Source: a bacterium 1XD42-54
GTDB lineage: Bacteria; Bacillota; Clostridia; Lachnospirales; Lachnospiraceae
Direction: 5' to 3'
Length of the DNA stretch: 64,000 nucleotides
Assembly (NCBI GenBank): GCA_003612585.1
Contig: RAZH01000002.1
Coordinates: 310,001-374,000, forward strand
This document shows, in pieces, positions 24,997-34,209 of the stretch (positions within the stretch are counted from its first letter, which is position 1; each line of letters opens with the position of its first letter). The notes beneath the pieces are model-generated. The model was not told the DNA's origin. It worked only from the letters and a program-made list of their open reading frames with translations, and did no database searches. The position numbers were made by a program, and so were the translations under genes.

Positions 24997-27414
24997 ATGA
25001 ATACAACATTATCATGGATAAAAGCGTATGTTCCGGAGCTGGATGTAACTGCACAGGAGTATACGGATGCAATGACACTTTCCGGAACAAAGGTGGAGGG
25101 ATTTGTGGAGGCTGACCGTGATCTGGATAAGATTGTGATCGGGCAGATTGAAAAAATTGAGCGTCATCCGGATGCGGATAAGTTGATTATCTGTCAGGTA
25201 AACATCGGGAATGGAACGACACAGATCGTAACAGGCGCACCGAATGTACAGGTGGGAGATAAGATCCCGGTCGTTCTGGATGGAGGACGCGTGGCAGGAA
25301 ACCACGATGGAAAAATGACGGAGGGCGGCATTGAGATAAAAAAGGGAAAGCTGCGCGGTGTGGAATCAAACGGCATGATGTGTTCGATTGAAGAGCTTGG
25401 CTCCACAAAAGAGATGTATCCGGAAGCGCCGGAGTACGGAATTTATATTTTCCCAGAGGATGCCGAGGTAGGCTCTGATGCGATTGAGGCGCTTGGCCTT
25501 CACGATGTGACATTTGAATATGAGGTTACTTCAAATCGTGTAGACTGCTTTTCCGTAATCGGTATTGCGCGCGAGGCGGCTGCAACGTTCCGCAAAGAAT
25601 TCCATCCGCCGGTTGTCACAAAGACCGGAAATGAAGAAAATGCAGCAGATTATGTAAAAGTAACGGTAAAAGATCCGGAGCTGTGTCCGCGGTACTGTGC
25701 AAGAATCGTAAAGAATATTAAAATTGCTCCGTCGCCGAAGTGGATGCAGAGACGTCTGGCCGCTGCCGGGATTCGCCCGATCAATAATATCGTTGATATT
25801 ACGAATTATGTCATGGAAGAGTATGGTCAGCCGATGCATGCGTATGATTATGATACGCTTGCAGGCCATGAGATTGTGGTACGTCGTGCTGCAAAAGACG
25901 AGAAATTTACGACACTGGACGGCCAGGAGCGTACGATGGATGAAAACGTGGTAATGATCTGCGACGGAGAGAAATCGGTTGGCATCGGTGGAATCATGGG
26001 CGGCGAAAATTCTATGATTACAGACGATGTAAAAACAATGCTTTTTGAAGCAGCATGCTTTGATGGAACCAATATCCGTCTTTCTTCCAAACGGATCGGT
26101 CTTCGCACGGATGCATCTGCAAAGTTTGAAAAAGGCCTTGATCCGAATAATGCGCAGGCAGCGATTGACCGTGCGTGCCAGCTTGTGGAAGAGCTTGGCG
26201 CTGGTGAGGTTGTCGGCGGTATGGTGGATGTTTACAGCAAAGTAAAAGAGCCGGTACGCATTCCGTTTGAACCAGATAAGATCAATGCGCTGCTTGGTAC
26301 AGATATTCCGGCAGAGCAGATGCTTAGCTATTTCCGGATGGTTGATCTGGAATACGATGAAAAGACGAATGAAATTATTGCGCCGACGTTTCGGCATGAT
26401 TTGTTCCGTACTGCGGATCTGGCAGAGGAAGTTGCGCGATTCTATGGTTATGACAATATTCCGACCACGCTTCCGAGCGGCGAGGCAACGACCGGAAAAC
26501 TGCCGTTTGATCTGAGGGTGCGTGCTGTTGCGCAGGATATTGCTGAGTATTGCGGTTTTTCACAGGGAATGATGTATTCCTTTGAGAGTCCGAAGGTGTA
26601 CGACAAGCTTCTGATTCCGCAGGATTCAAAGCTGCGCGAGGCAGTGAAGATTCAGAATCCGCTCGGGGAGGATTTCAGTATCATGCGTACCGTATCCGTT
26701 GGAGGTATGTTGACCTCTCTGGCATTTAATTACAATCACCGCAACAAAAATGTCCGCCTGTATGAGCTGGGGAATATTTATCTTCCGAAAGAACTGCCGC
26801 TTACAGAGCTTCCGAAGGAGCGGATGCAGTTTACGCTCGGTATGTATGGAGACGGAGATTTCTTTACAATGAAAGGCGTTGTGGAAGAATTTCTGGATAA
26901 GGTTGGCATTACCGGACGCCGTACGTATTCACCGGAAAATGGAAAGCCGTACCTGCATCCTGGACGCCAGGCGGAGATTCTTCTTGGAAAGACGGTACTT
27001 GGCTATCTCGGAGAGGTTCATCCGGCTGTGGCAGCAAATTATGGAATCGGGGAAAAGGCATACATTGCTGTACTCGATATGGATGAAGTGACCAAACTGG
27101 CAACGTTTGACCGCAAGTATACAGGGATTGCCCGCTATCCGGCAGTAACCAGAGATATCAGTATGGTGGTACCGAAGCATATTATGGCAGGCGATATTGA
27201 AACAATGATCCTTCAGAGGGGCGGAAAGATTCTGGAAGACTGTCAGCTCTTTGATATCTATGAGGGTGCACAGATCAAGGCAGGTTTCAAGTCCGTGGCT
27301 TATTCGATTGTATTCCGGGCAAACGACCGGACACTGGAAGAAAGCGATATTACGGCTGCCATGAAGAAGATCTGGAACGGACTGGAGTCTATGGGAATTG
27401 AGATCCGGGCTTAG
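24997..27414 (+). CDS. pheT: Phenylalanyl-tRNA synthetase beta subunit
   Basis: Non-catalytic partner of PheS with tRNA binding and editing functions, 805 aa, the usual bacterial length. Domains in order: EMAP-II-like tRNA-binding fold (residues about 40-150, with HPDADKLIICQVNIG), B3/B4 editing domain (about 210-385), B5 DNA-binding-like domain (about 400-475), a class II core-like fold, and a C-terminal ferredoxin-like anticodon-binding domain (RYPAVTRDISMVV onwards). The ATG at 24997 is eight bases from AAGGAG; ATG 24991 is closer and less likely. It is transcribed with pheS, 92 bases downstream of it. Confidence 0.97.
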   Translation: MNTTLSWIKAYVPELDVTAQEYTDAMTLSGTKVEGFVEADRDLDKIVIGQIEKIERHPDADKLIICQVNIGNGTTQIVTGAPNVQVGDKIPVVLDGGRVAGNHDGKMTEGGIEIKKGKLRGVESNGMMCSIEELGSTKEMYPEAPEYGIYIFPEDAEVGSDAIEALGLHDVTFEYEVTSNRVDCFSVIGIAREAAATFRKEFHPPVVTKTGNEENAADYVKVTVKDPELCPRYCARIVKNIKIAPSPKWMQRRLAAAGIRPINNIVDITNYVMEEYGQPMHAYDYDTLAGHEIVVRRAAKDEKFTTLDGQERTMDENVVMICDGEKSVGIGGIMGGENSMITDDVKTMLFEAACFDGTNIRLSSKRIGLRTDASAKFEKGLDPNNAQAAIDRACQLVEELGAGEVVGGMVDVYSKVKEPVRIPFEPDKINALLGTDIPAEQMLSYFRMVDLEYDEKTNEIIAPTFRHDLFRTADLAEEVARFYGYDNIPTTLPSGEATTGKLPFDLRVRAVAQDIAEYCGFSQGMMYSFESPKVYDKLLIPQDSKLREAVKIQNPLGEDFSIMRTVSVGGMLTSLAFNYNHRNKNVRLYELGNIYLPKELPLTELPKERMQFTLGMYGDGDFFTMKGVVEEFLDKVGITGRRTYSPENGKPYLHPGRQAEILLGKTVLGYLGEVHPAVAANYGIGEKAYIAVLDMDEVTKLATFDRKYTGIARYPAVTRDISMVVPKHIMAGDIETMILQRGGKILEDCQLFDIYEGAQIKAGFKSVAYSIVFRANDRTLEESDITAAMKKIWNGLESMGIEIRA

Positions 27415-27568
27415 GCTGGGAAAACGCGGATGAAGGCGTTTCTCACGCCGGATTTGCGCCGTGAAATGTGCCAGAAAATTGTTTTTTGGCATGTGCAGAA
27501 CGCAGGAAAGAATGCTCAGGCATGATTCAAAATGAAACGTTGGCATTGTATTGTAGAAAGATGTGAAC

Positions 27569-28189
27569 ATGAGATTATATATTGTTAGACACGGGGAAAC
27601 GCCGTGGAATGCGATGCTCCGGCTTCAGGGGCAGACAGACACGAGACTGAATGAAAAGGGGCGCGCGCTTGCGCGTCTCACAGGGGCAGCTCTGCAGGAA
27701 GTCCCGTTTGATCTTGTTGTTTCCAGCCCGCTGCATCGGGCCAGGGAGACGGCAGAGCTGATTCTGGGTGAAAGAAAGATACCGATACTGGAGGATGCGC
27801 GGATTGGAGAAATTAGTTTTGGAGAGCTGGAGGGAAAACAGCTCTCCAAAGAGGAAAAAAACGATCCGTGTTCGGAATTTTACTGCTTTTTCCATGATCC
27901 GGCGCATTATATTCCGCCGGAAGGCGGGGAGACGGTTGCTTCGCTGCTTGAGCGGACACGTGTATTTTTGGATGAATTGAAGGAGCGGAAGGAATGGCAG
28001 GATAAGACGATCCTGATTTCTTCCCATGGAGCAGCCGTGCGTGCGCTTCTGGCAGCGATTAAGGGGCTTTCGCCGAAGGATTTCTGGCAGAACGGAGTCC
28101 CGAAAAACTGTGCGGTTTCGATTGTTGATCTGGAGGACGGAGCTTGGATTATAAAAGAACAGGATGTAGTGTATTATGAAAACGTCTGA
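27569..28189 (+). CDS. Histidine phosphatase family protein (phosphoglycerate mutase-like)
   Basis: A 206 aa member of the branch-1 histidine phosphatase superfamily. The catalytic phospho-histidine motif [12 protein letters not shown] is at residues 3-14. LNEKGRALA, a Glu-containing EISFGELEG segment, and the second catalytic His in [13 protein letters not shown] near 150 are present. It is likely a phosphatase (for example of phosphorylated sugars or cobalamin intermediates) rather than a true glycolytic mutase, which is longer. An in-frame GTG lies six bases before the ATG. Its end overlaps queA by 14 bases, so the two are probably translated together, although a functional link is not obvious. 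Confidence 0.85.
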   Translation: MRLYIVRHGETPWNAMLRLQGQTDTRLNEKGRALARLTGAALQEVPFDLVVSSPLHRARETAELILGERKIPILEDARIGEISFGELEGKQLSKEEKNDPCSEFYCFFHDPAHYIPPEGGETVASLLERTRVFLDELKERKEWQDKTILISSHGAAVRALLAAIKGLSPKDFWQNGVPKNCAVSIVDLEDGAWIIKEQDVVYYENV

Positions 28190-29204
28190 TTTTTATTTTA
28201 ATTTGCCGCAGGAGCTGATTGCGCAGGACCCGCTGGAGGACCGCAGTGCGTCAAGGCTTCTGGTGCTGGGAAAGGAAAGCGGCAGTATCACACACCGGCA
28301 TTTTACGGATATTCTGGATTATCTGCGGCCGGGTGACTGTCTGGTGCTCAATAATACAAAGGTTATTCCGGCAAGGCTTTACGGTGTGCGGGAAGGGACC
28401 GGTGCAGTGATTGAGATCCTGCTTTTGAAGCGAAGGGAACATGATATCTGGGAGACGCTGGTAAAGCCAGGCAAAAAGGCAAAGCCAGGGACTAAGCTGA
28501 TCTTCGGAGACGGGATTTTGCAGGGTGAGGTACTGGATATTGTGGAGGAAGGCAACCGCCTGATTCAGTTTTCCTATGAAGGGATTTTTGAAGAGATTCT
28601 GGACAAGCTTGGCCAGATGCCGCTTCCGCCTTATATTACGCATGAACTGAAAGATAAAAACCGATATCAGACCGTCTATGCAAAACACGAAGGCTCGGCG
28701 GCGGCGCCGACGGCCGGGTTGCATTTTACGCCAAAGCTGCTTGAGCAGGTGAGAGATCAGGGGATTCAAATTGCAGAGGTGACGCTTCATGTGGGGCTTG
28801 GCACATTCCGGCCGGTTAAGGTGGAGGATGTCACACAGCACCATATGCATTCGGAATTTTATGAGGTGACAGAAGAAGCCGCTTCTTTGATACGACAGAC
28901 AAAAGCTTCCGGTGGACGGGTGATCTGTGTCGGAACAACAAGCTGCCGTACGATTGAGTCCGTAGCAACACGTTTTGATGGAAATATCCGCGCGTGCAGT
29001 GGCTGGACTGAGATTTTTATTTATCCGGGATACCAGTTTCAACTCATGGACGGTTTGATTACAAATTTCCATCTGCCGGAATCGACGCTTTTGATGCTCG
29101 TTTCGGCGCTGGCAGGGAAGGAGCATATTTTACATGCCTATGAAGCGGCAGTGAAGGAGGAATATCGGTTCTTCTCATTTGGGGATGCCATGTTTATCGT
29201 TTAA
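28176..29204 (+). CDS. queA: S-adenosylmethionine:tRNA ribosyltransferase-isomerase
   Basis: Transfers and isomerises the ribosyl group of S-adenosylmethionine onto 7-aminomethyl-7-deazaguanine in tRNA, giving epoxyqueuosine. The 342 aa length is typical. Signatures are [14 protein letters not shown] at the start, [14 protein letters not shown] near 52-65, the central APTAGLHFT motif near 180, THVGLGTF-like [11 protein letters not shown] near 210, and [15 protein letters not shown] near the C-terminus. It starts inside the end of the phosphatase gene and is followed by a terminator. No other queuosine genes are in the window. Confidence 0.97.
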   Translation: MKTSDFYFNLPQELIAQDPLEDRSASRLLVLGKESGSITHRHFTDILDYLRPGDCLVLNNTKVIPARLYGVREGTGAVIEILLLKRREHDIWETLVKPGKKAKPGTKLIFGDGILQGEVLDIVEEGNRLIQFSYEGIFEEILDKLGQMPLPPYITHELKDKNRYQTVYAKHEGSAAAPTAGLHFTPKLLEQVRDQGIQIAEVTLHVGLGTFRPVKVEDVTQHHMHSEFYEVTEEAASLIRQTKASGGRVICVGTTSCRTIESVATRFDGNIRACSGWTEIFIYPGYQFQLMDGLITNFHLPESTLLMLVSALAGKEHILHAYEAAVKEEYRFFSFGDAMFIV

Positions 29205-29300
29205 CACCGCTTTTTAGTATTTGTTAGGGATAAAAAAGAAGCAAAGAACAGCGAAGAAACAATGTTAGTTCGTTTCAACACAAGCATAGAAATTATTAGC

Positions 29301-29340
29301 GGACAGCGTTCGGGATAATCCAAGCGGCTGTCCATTTTTT
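29301..29340 (+). terminator. Terminator after queA
   Basis: GGACAGC (29301-29307) and GCTGTCC (29327-29333) form a stem with a 19-base loop, followed by ATTTTTT. Confidence 0.6.
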
Positions 29341-29607
29341 ATGACATTTGTGCAATAAAAGACAGATTGTCATCTGAAATAAAAATTCCGCTTCTGAGGC
29401 TTCAGACAAACGGAAGCGGGGAGGCTGAAAAAATCAGAACAGCGCTGCGAAATAATCGGATCTCCTGAGAGGTGGAGGTTCTGTTCGGGCATAAATATGA
29501 GACTTTGTTTTAAAGTATGTTAAGAAATGTTAAGAATTGTGCCGATATTTTTTAATATTATCGTGCTAAAGTATAAGAGATTGTGCAATGACAGGAGAGG
29601 AGGGACT
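29341..29607 (+). other. Structured leader region before the Dlt-like operon, unassigned
   Basis: No convincing gene is seen. CCGCTTC (29389-29395) pairs with GAAGCGG (29413-29419). CAGAAC (29435-29440) pairs with GTTCTG (29478-29483), with an inner CTCC/GGAG stem, and GAACAG/CTGTTC offers an overlapping alternative. A repeated GTTAAGAA lies near 29520-29536, and A+T-rich sequence with TATAAG (29572-29577) runs up to the first gene. It does not match a T-box or any riboswitch that I can recognise. Confidence 0.4.
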
Positions 29608-31113
29608 ATGAAAAATATACTGGAGCTTTTGGAAGAGACAGAAGCAAAAAGGAAAGATCAGCCGGCTGTGGATGATGGCTGTATGTGTTTGACGTATACA
29701 GAGCTTGTGGAATTATCGCAGAAAATTGGGACAAAGCTGAGCGGAATGATTGGGCAGGGAGATCCGGTGGTGGTGTTGGCGGAAAAAAGTGCAATGGTTC
29801 TCGCTGCGATGTTTGGCGTGGTATATGCAGGAGGTTTTTATGTTCCTGTCAGTTTGCAGCAGCCGTCCGCGCGGATACATAAGATTCTGGAAACCGTTCA
29901 GGCGGGAGCAGTGATTACAGATCGGGCGAATGCGAAGATGCTGCATGACTGTAATTATCAGGGGACGGTTCTGTTTCTCGAAGATCTGACTCAGGGACAG
30001 AAGGATTCGAAAAAACTGGAGCAGATACGGTTAAGAAGCAAAGAGACAGACCGGCTTTACGGGATATTTACCTCAGGTTCTACCGGAAATCCGAAGGGGA
30101 TTGTCGTGAGTCATAGATCCGTGATTGATTTTATCGGCCACTTTACAGAGCTTTTTGAGATAAAGGAAAAAGATGTTTTAGGAAATCAGGCGCCGTTTGA
30201 CTTTGATGTTTCTGTGAAAGATATTTATTCCTGTGTGGCAACAGGCGCCACGCTTGTGATTATACCGAAAAGTATGTTTTCAACGCCGTCTGTACTCGTG
30301 GATTATCTGTGTGAAAAGAAGGTAACGACACTGATTTGGGCCGTTTCGGCGCTGTGTCTGGTGTCAGGTTTGAAGGGATTGGAATATCGCGTACCGGAGC
30401 ATGTCAGAAGAGTGCTGTTCAGCGGCGAGAGTATGCCAGCTGTTCATCTGAGGCTGTGGCAGAAAGCATTGCCGCAGGCACGCTTTGTGAATCTGTATGG
30501 TCCGACCGAGATTACGTGTAACTGTACGTGGTATGCGGTTCCAGAGACGATATCAGATACGGAAAAGCTTCCGATCGGAAGGGCATTTCCGGGCAGACGG
30601 GTATTTTTGTTGGATGACGACGAAAATGAGGTCTGTGCAGAGGGGGAAACCGGAGAAATCTGCGTGTCAGGGGAATCGCTTGCCGAGGGGTATTATCATA
30701 ATCCGGAGCAGACGCAGGAACGATTTTTGGTATCTGCGTCAGGAGAACGGTTTTACCGGACCGGAGACGTGGGTTATTTCGGGAAAGACGGATTGTTGTA
30801 TTTTGCCGGTCGCAGAGATTTTCAGATCAAGCATATGGGCCACAGAATCGAGTTGGAGGAAATTGAGGCTGTGTTAAACGGGCTTCCGGGGGTTTGGCGC
30901 AGCTGCTGTGTGTTTGACCAGGAGAAACAGAGAATCCTTGCCTATTATGCGGGCGAGCCGGAGCCGGCTGAGGTGCGCAGAAGGATGAAAGAAGGATTGC
31001 CGGTGTACATGGTACCGCACAAATTTGTGAAAGTGGACGAGATGCCAGTGACGAAAAATGGCAAGCTTGACCGGGCCTGGTTTGGTAAGCTTGCGAAAGG
31101 AGCGGCCAGATGA
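29608..31113 (+). CDS. Amino acid adenylation enzyme (DltA-like)
   Basis: Stand-alone NRPS-type adenylation enzyme, about 501 aa, predicted to activate an amino acid with ATP and load it on the carrier protein encoded two genes on. Motifs in order: IFTSGSTGNPKGIVVSH (A3 P-loop, about residue 155), PFDFDVSVKDIY (A4, with the Asp that normally holds the alpha-amino group), NLYGPTEITC (A5), YRTGDVGYF (A7), GRRDFQIKHMGHRIE (A8) and PVTKNGKLDR (A10 catalytic Lys). The ATG at 29608 follows GGAGAGGAGGG; the frame extends to 29527 without a ribosome site. Overall it most resembles DltA. The amino acid is not determinable by eye and need not be D-alanine given the decarboxylase next to it. Confidence 0.85.
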   Translation: MKNILELLEETEAKRKDQPAVDDGCMCLTYTELVELSQKIGTKLSGMIGQGDPVVVLAEKSAMVLAAMFGVVYAGGFYVPVSLQQPSARIHKILETVQAGAVITDRANAKMLHDCNYQGTVLFLEDLTQGQKDSKKLEQIRLRSKETDRLYGIFTSGSTGNPKGIVVSHRSVIDFIGHFTELFEIKEKDVLGNQAPFDFDVSVKDIYSCVATGATLVIIPKSMFSTPSVLVDYLCEKKVTTLIWAVSALCLVSGLKGLEYRVPEHVRRVLFSGESMPAVHLRLWQKALPQARFVNLYGPTEITCNCTWYAVPETISDTEKLPIGRAFPGRRVFLLDDDENEVCAEGETGEICVSGESLAEGYYHNPEQTQERFLVSASGERFYRTGDVGYFGKDGLLYFAGRRDFQIKHMGHRIELEEIEAVLNGLPGVWRSCCVFDQEKQRILAYYAGEPEPAEVRRRMKEGLPVYMVPHKFVKVDEMPVTKNGKLDRAWFGKLAKGAAR

Positions 31114-32333
31114 ATCGGAAAATTCTGGAATACGGTGCACATGCGTACGGGACACCGTTGTACATATTTGACCTGGATGCGCTGGCAGATGAAGTGCATA
31201 GAATACGCGCCTGCCTGGACCAAAAAGCAGAGCTTTGTTATGCAATGAAAGCAAATCCTTTTCTGACCGGCTCTTTTGCAGAATTGACAGACCGGATTGA
31301 AGTTTGCTCGATGGGAGAATTTCGGATATGTCGGGAGCTTGGAATCCATGCGGACAGGCTGGTGATATCCGGTGTCCTGAAAAAAGAGGAGGATTTGCTG
31401 GAAATTCTGGATTACTGCCAAGAAAACAGTGTTTATACGGCAGAATCCATGCGTCAGTTGCGTTGCCTTGCCGGGTGGGCCGAAAGCCATCAGAAAACGC
31501 TTCGCGTATATCCAAGGCTGACCAGTGGAAATCAGTTCGGTATGGATGAAGAGACAATCCGGCATCTGGTGCAGACACGGGCAGAATATCCTTTTTTGAA
31601 GATACAGGGGCTTCATTTTTTTTCCGGCACAGGAAAACGGAGACAGAAAGCGATCGAAAAAGAGCTCCGGTATCTCGATGAATTTTTGCAGAACATAGAG
31701 CAGGAGGCGCAGTTTTCGTTCGCGGAGCTCGAGTATGGACCGGGGATTGGTGTTCCGTATTTTATGGATGAAGAAATCGAGACTTTTTCGGATGAAGGCC
31801 TCCGTATGATTGCAGAAACGATTGACGGCATGAAGTGGAGCGGCCGTGTGCGTCTGGAACTTGGCCGTGCGCTTGCGGCGCGCTGTGGCTGTTATCTTAC
31901 CACGATCAGGGATGTAAAATGCAGCAGAGATAAAAATTACTGTATTGTGGACGGAGGCATTCATCAAATAAACTATGACGGGCAGATTCGCGGGATGTAT
32001 CAGCCTCATGTCATGTTGCTGCCATCAGAGAACAGCGTGACCGGACAGGAAGACGAAAACAGCGAAACTGCGGCGGATCGGGCATGGACTGTGTGCGGTT
32101 CTTTATGTACGGCAAATGACGTTTTGTGTCAGATCACATTGGAAAAAGAGCCGGAAGAAGGCGATGTTCTTGTTTTTGAACGCACCGGCGCATATTCTGT
32201 GACAGAAGGAATGGCACTGTTTCTGAGCCACGAACTTCCAGGAATTGTTTGTTACAGTGAGAAAGATGGCTGGAAGCCTGCCAGAGAGCGTCAGGAGCTA
32301 TACCAGTGGAACATGTGGAAGCAAACAAAGTAG
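31110..32333 (+). CDS. Fold-III PLP-dependent decarboxylase (DAP/ornithine decarboxylase or BtrK-like)
   Basis: A 407 aa alanine-racemase-fold decarboxylase. The PLP lysine lies in CYAMKANP (near residue 47). EVCSMGEF, the HFFSGTGKR loop, a glycine-rich YGPGIGVPYF and ELGRALAARCG (phosphate and PLP binding, near 250) follow. The C-terminal barrel carries CGSLCTANDVL (catalytic Cys and Asp) and ERTGAYS. This is the LysA/ODC group IV architecture, which includes BtrK of butirosin synthesis, an enzyme that decarboxylates an aminoacyl group while it is held on a carrier protein. The ATGA overlap with the adenylation gene and the carrier protein downstream favour that role, but a free amino acid substrate is also possible. 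Confidence 0.82.
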   Translation: MNRKILEYGAHAYGTPLYIFDLDALADEVHRIRACLDQKAELCYAMKANPFLTGSFAELTDRIEVCSMGEFRICRELGIHADRLVISGVLKKEEDLLEILDYCQENSVYTAESMRQLRCLAGWAESHQKTLRVYPRLTSGNQFGMDEETIRHLVQTRAEYPFLKIQGLHFFSGTGKRRQKAIEKELRYLDEFLQNIEQEAQFSFAELEYGPGIGVPYFMDEEIETFSDEGLRMIAETIDGMKWSGRVRLELGRALAARCGCYLTTIRDVKCSRDKNYCIVDGGIHQINYDGQIRGMYQPHVMLLPSENSVTGQEDENSETAADRAWTVCGSLCTANDVLCQITLEKEPEEGDVLVFERTGAYSVTEGMALFLSHELPGIVCYSEKDGWKPARERQELYQWNMWKQTK

Positions 32334-32388
32334 TAAGAAACGAATGAAAGAGAAAGGAACAGAACGATAAGTCTGAGGAGGAAGCATG

Positions 32389-32619
32389 ATGGAGAAAGTA
32401 ATAGAAATTTTAATGGATATTGATGACAGTGTGGATTATGAGACAGAAGAACGGTTGATTGACGACCGGATTCTGGATTCATTCGGTCTGATTTCCCTGG
32501 TAGCGGAGTTTGAAAATGAGTTTGGTGTCCGCATTGAGGCCACGGATATGATTCCGGCAAACTTTAACTCTGCCAGAGCAATGTGGGCCATGATACAGCG
32601 GCTCATGGAGAGGTGCTAA
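32389..32619 (+). CDS. Acyl/aminoacyl carrier protein (DltC-like)
   Basis: A 76 aa carrier protein with the phosphopantetheine attachment Ser in DSFGLISLVAEFENEF (about residues 34-49), four predicted helices and acidic composition. It should receive the activated amino acid from the adenylation enzyme and pass it to the MBOAT protein at the membrane, as DltC does. The ATG at 32389 is six bases from GAGGAGG; ATG 32386 is possible. The stop is directly followed by the MBOAT start codon (TAA then ATG). Confidence 0.88.
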   Translation: MEKVIEILMDIDDSVDYETEERLIDDRILDSFGLISLVAEFENEFGVRIEATDMIPANFNSARAMWAMIQRLMERC

Positions 32620-34209
32620 ATGGCATACCATACGAATTTATATCTGTTTCTTTTTTTGCCGGCGGTGCTTCTGCTGTATCAGATGGCGCCGCGCAGATGG
32701 CGAAGCGGCGTGCTGCTGTGCAGCAGTTATCTGTTCTTTGCTTCAATCAGCAAAGGCCTGGTTATCTACCTTGCGGGGAGCACGCTTCTGACGTACGGCA
32801 CAGGGCTTGCGCTGCTGCATCTGAAACAAAAGTGCAGCAGTGAGACGGCAGAGGTTGCGCGTGCGCAGGCACAGAACATCAGAGAAAAATTCCGGAAAAA
32901 AGAAAAACTTGTTCTTCTGGCCGGGATTTTCTCTCTGGTGTTTCTTTTGGGTTATCTGAAATACTATAACTTTTTTGCAGACAATTTAAACCGACTGGTT
33001 GAAAGAGCAGGCGGCGCTTCCTTTCTTTCTCTAAAAAGGCTGGCTGTACCGGTCGGGATTTCTTTTTATACGCTGGAAGCGATCGGGTACATGATGGATG
33101 TCTACTGGGATCGTATGATCGCGGAACGTCGTCCGTGGAAGCTGGCATTGTTTCTTTCCTTTTTCCCCAAAATGATGGAAGGCCCGATTTGCAGTTATTC
33201 TGCTCTGTCTGAGCAGCTAGGTACAGGCGATGCGCTCAAAGCAGAAAATCTGACGCATGGATTTGTACGGATTCTCTGGGGGCTGTTTAAAAAGATGGTA
33301 GTGGCTGACAGGCTGTATCTGATGGTAAATACAGTATTTGATAATTACAAAGGCTACAGCGGCATGGTGATTGTGATAGGGGCCATTGCTTATACGATAC
33401 AGCTTTATATGGAGTTTTCCGGGAGTATTGATATTGTGATCGGAAGCGGAAGACTGTTTGGCATTGTACTGCCAGAGAATTTCCGTCAGCCGTTCTGCGC
33501 GGTGAATGCGGCGGACTTCTGGCGCAGATGGCACATATCGCTTGGTGTGTGGCTGAAAACGTATGTGTTTTATCCGGTGTCTGTATCGGAATATGTAAAG
33601 AAGTGGAACCGTTTTGCGAGAAAGCGTTTTGGAAAATACTGGGCGAAGGTAGGGCTTTCTGCGCTGTGCCTGTTTCCGGTATGGTTTTTAAACGGACTGT
33701 GGCATGGGGCAAAGTGGAGCTATCTGTTCTATGGTATGTATTATTTTGTGATTCTGCTGATTGGCGTGATGGCGGAACCGCTTGGAAGCCAGGTGCGCAA
33801 AGTGCTGCATGTAAAAGAGAACAGCAGGTGGTGGAGATGCCTTCAGATCGGCAAAACATGGCTCATCATTTTTACCGGAGAACTGTTTTTCAGAGCGGAT
33901 ACACTGCGTGCCGGCCTTGCGATGTTCGGAAGTATTTTCCGGGATTTTGATTTTGCTACCTTATGGAATGGCACGATTTTGAACCTCGGACTTGGGAGAG
34001 CTGATTTGTTGGCAATTGTGCTGGGGTGTATTGTGGTTGGAATTGTGGGTTCATTAAAGGAACGAAATCGCCCGGTACTGGATGGCCTGCTTCAGGCCAG
34101 GATGCCGCTTCGCTGGGCGGTGTACTGTACTTTGATTCTGGCTGTTGTGATTTTGGGCGCGTATGGCAGTGGTTATCAGGAGGTGGATCTGATTTATGCA
34201 GGATTTTAA
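32620..34209 (+). CDS. MBOAT-family O-acyltransferase (DltB-like)
   Basis: Integral membrane acyltransferase of 529 aa with about 11 hydrophobic segments. The family marks are present: [20 protein letters not shown], the [10 protein letters not shown] loop, the [10 protein letters not shown] segment and the catalytic His in [13 protein letters not shown] (near residue 360). In the Dlt pathway this protein takes an aminoacyl group from the carrier protein and passes it across the membrane. Because the operon has a decarboxylase, the transferred group may not be D-alanine. A related alginate/cellulose acetylation enzyme would use acetyl groups, but the adjacent carrier protein argues for the Dlt type. 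It overlaps the next gene by 14 bases. Confidence 0.87.
   Translation: MAYHTNLYLFLFLPAVLLLYQMAPRRWRSGVLLCSSYLFFASISKGLVIYLAGSTLLTYGTGLALLHLKQKCSSETAEVARAQAQNIREKFRKKEKLVLLAGIFSLVFLLGYLKYYNFFADNLNRLVERAGGASFLSLKRLAVPVGISFYTLEAIGYMMDVYWDRMIAERRPWKLALFLSFFPKMMEGPICSYSALSEQLGTGDALKAENLTHGFVRILWGLFKKMVVADRLYLMVNTVFDNYKGYSGMVIVIGAIAYTIQLYMEFSGSIDIVIGSGRLFGIVLPENFRQPFCAVNAADFWRRWHISLGVWLKTYVFYPVSVSEYVKKWNRFARKRFGKYWAKVGLSALCLFPVWFLNGLWHGAKWSYLFYGMYYFVILLIGVMAEPLGSQVRKVLHVKENSRWWRCLQIGKTWLIIFTGELFFRADTLRAGLAMFGSIFRDFDFATLWNGTILNLGLGRADLLAIVLGCIVVGIVGSLKERNRPVLDGLLQARMPLRWAVYCTLILAVVILGAYGSGYQEVDLIYAGF

Noticed and set aside
25531-26397. Minus-strand frame of 288 codons opposite pheT
   Set aside because: Antisense shadow of a conserved synthetase gene without a ribosome site.
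30945-32009. Minus-strand frame of 354 codons opposite the decarboxylase
   Set aside because: No start signal or recognisable motif, and it crosses the junction of two conserved plus-strand genes.
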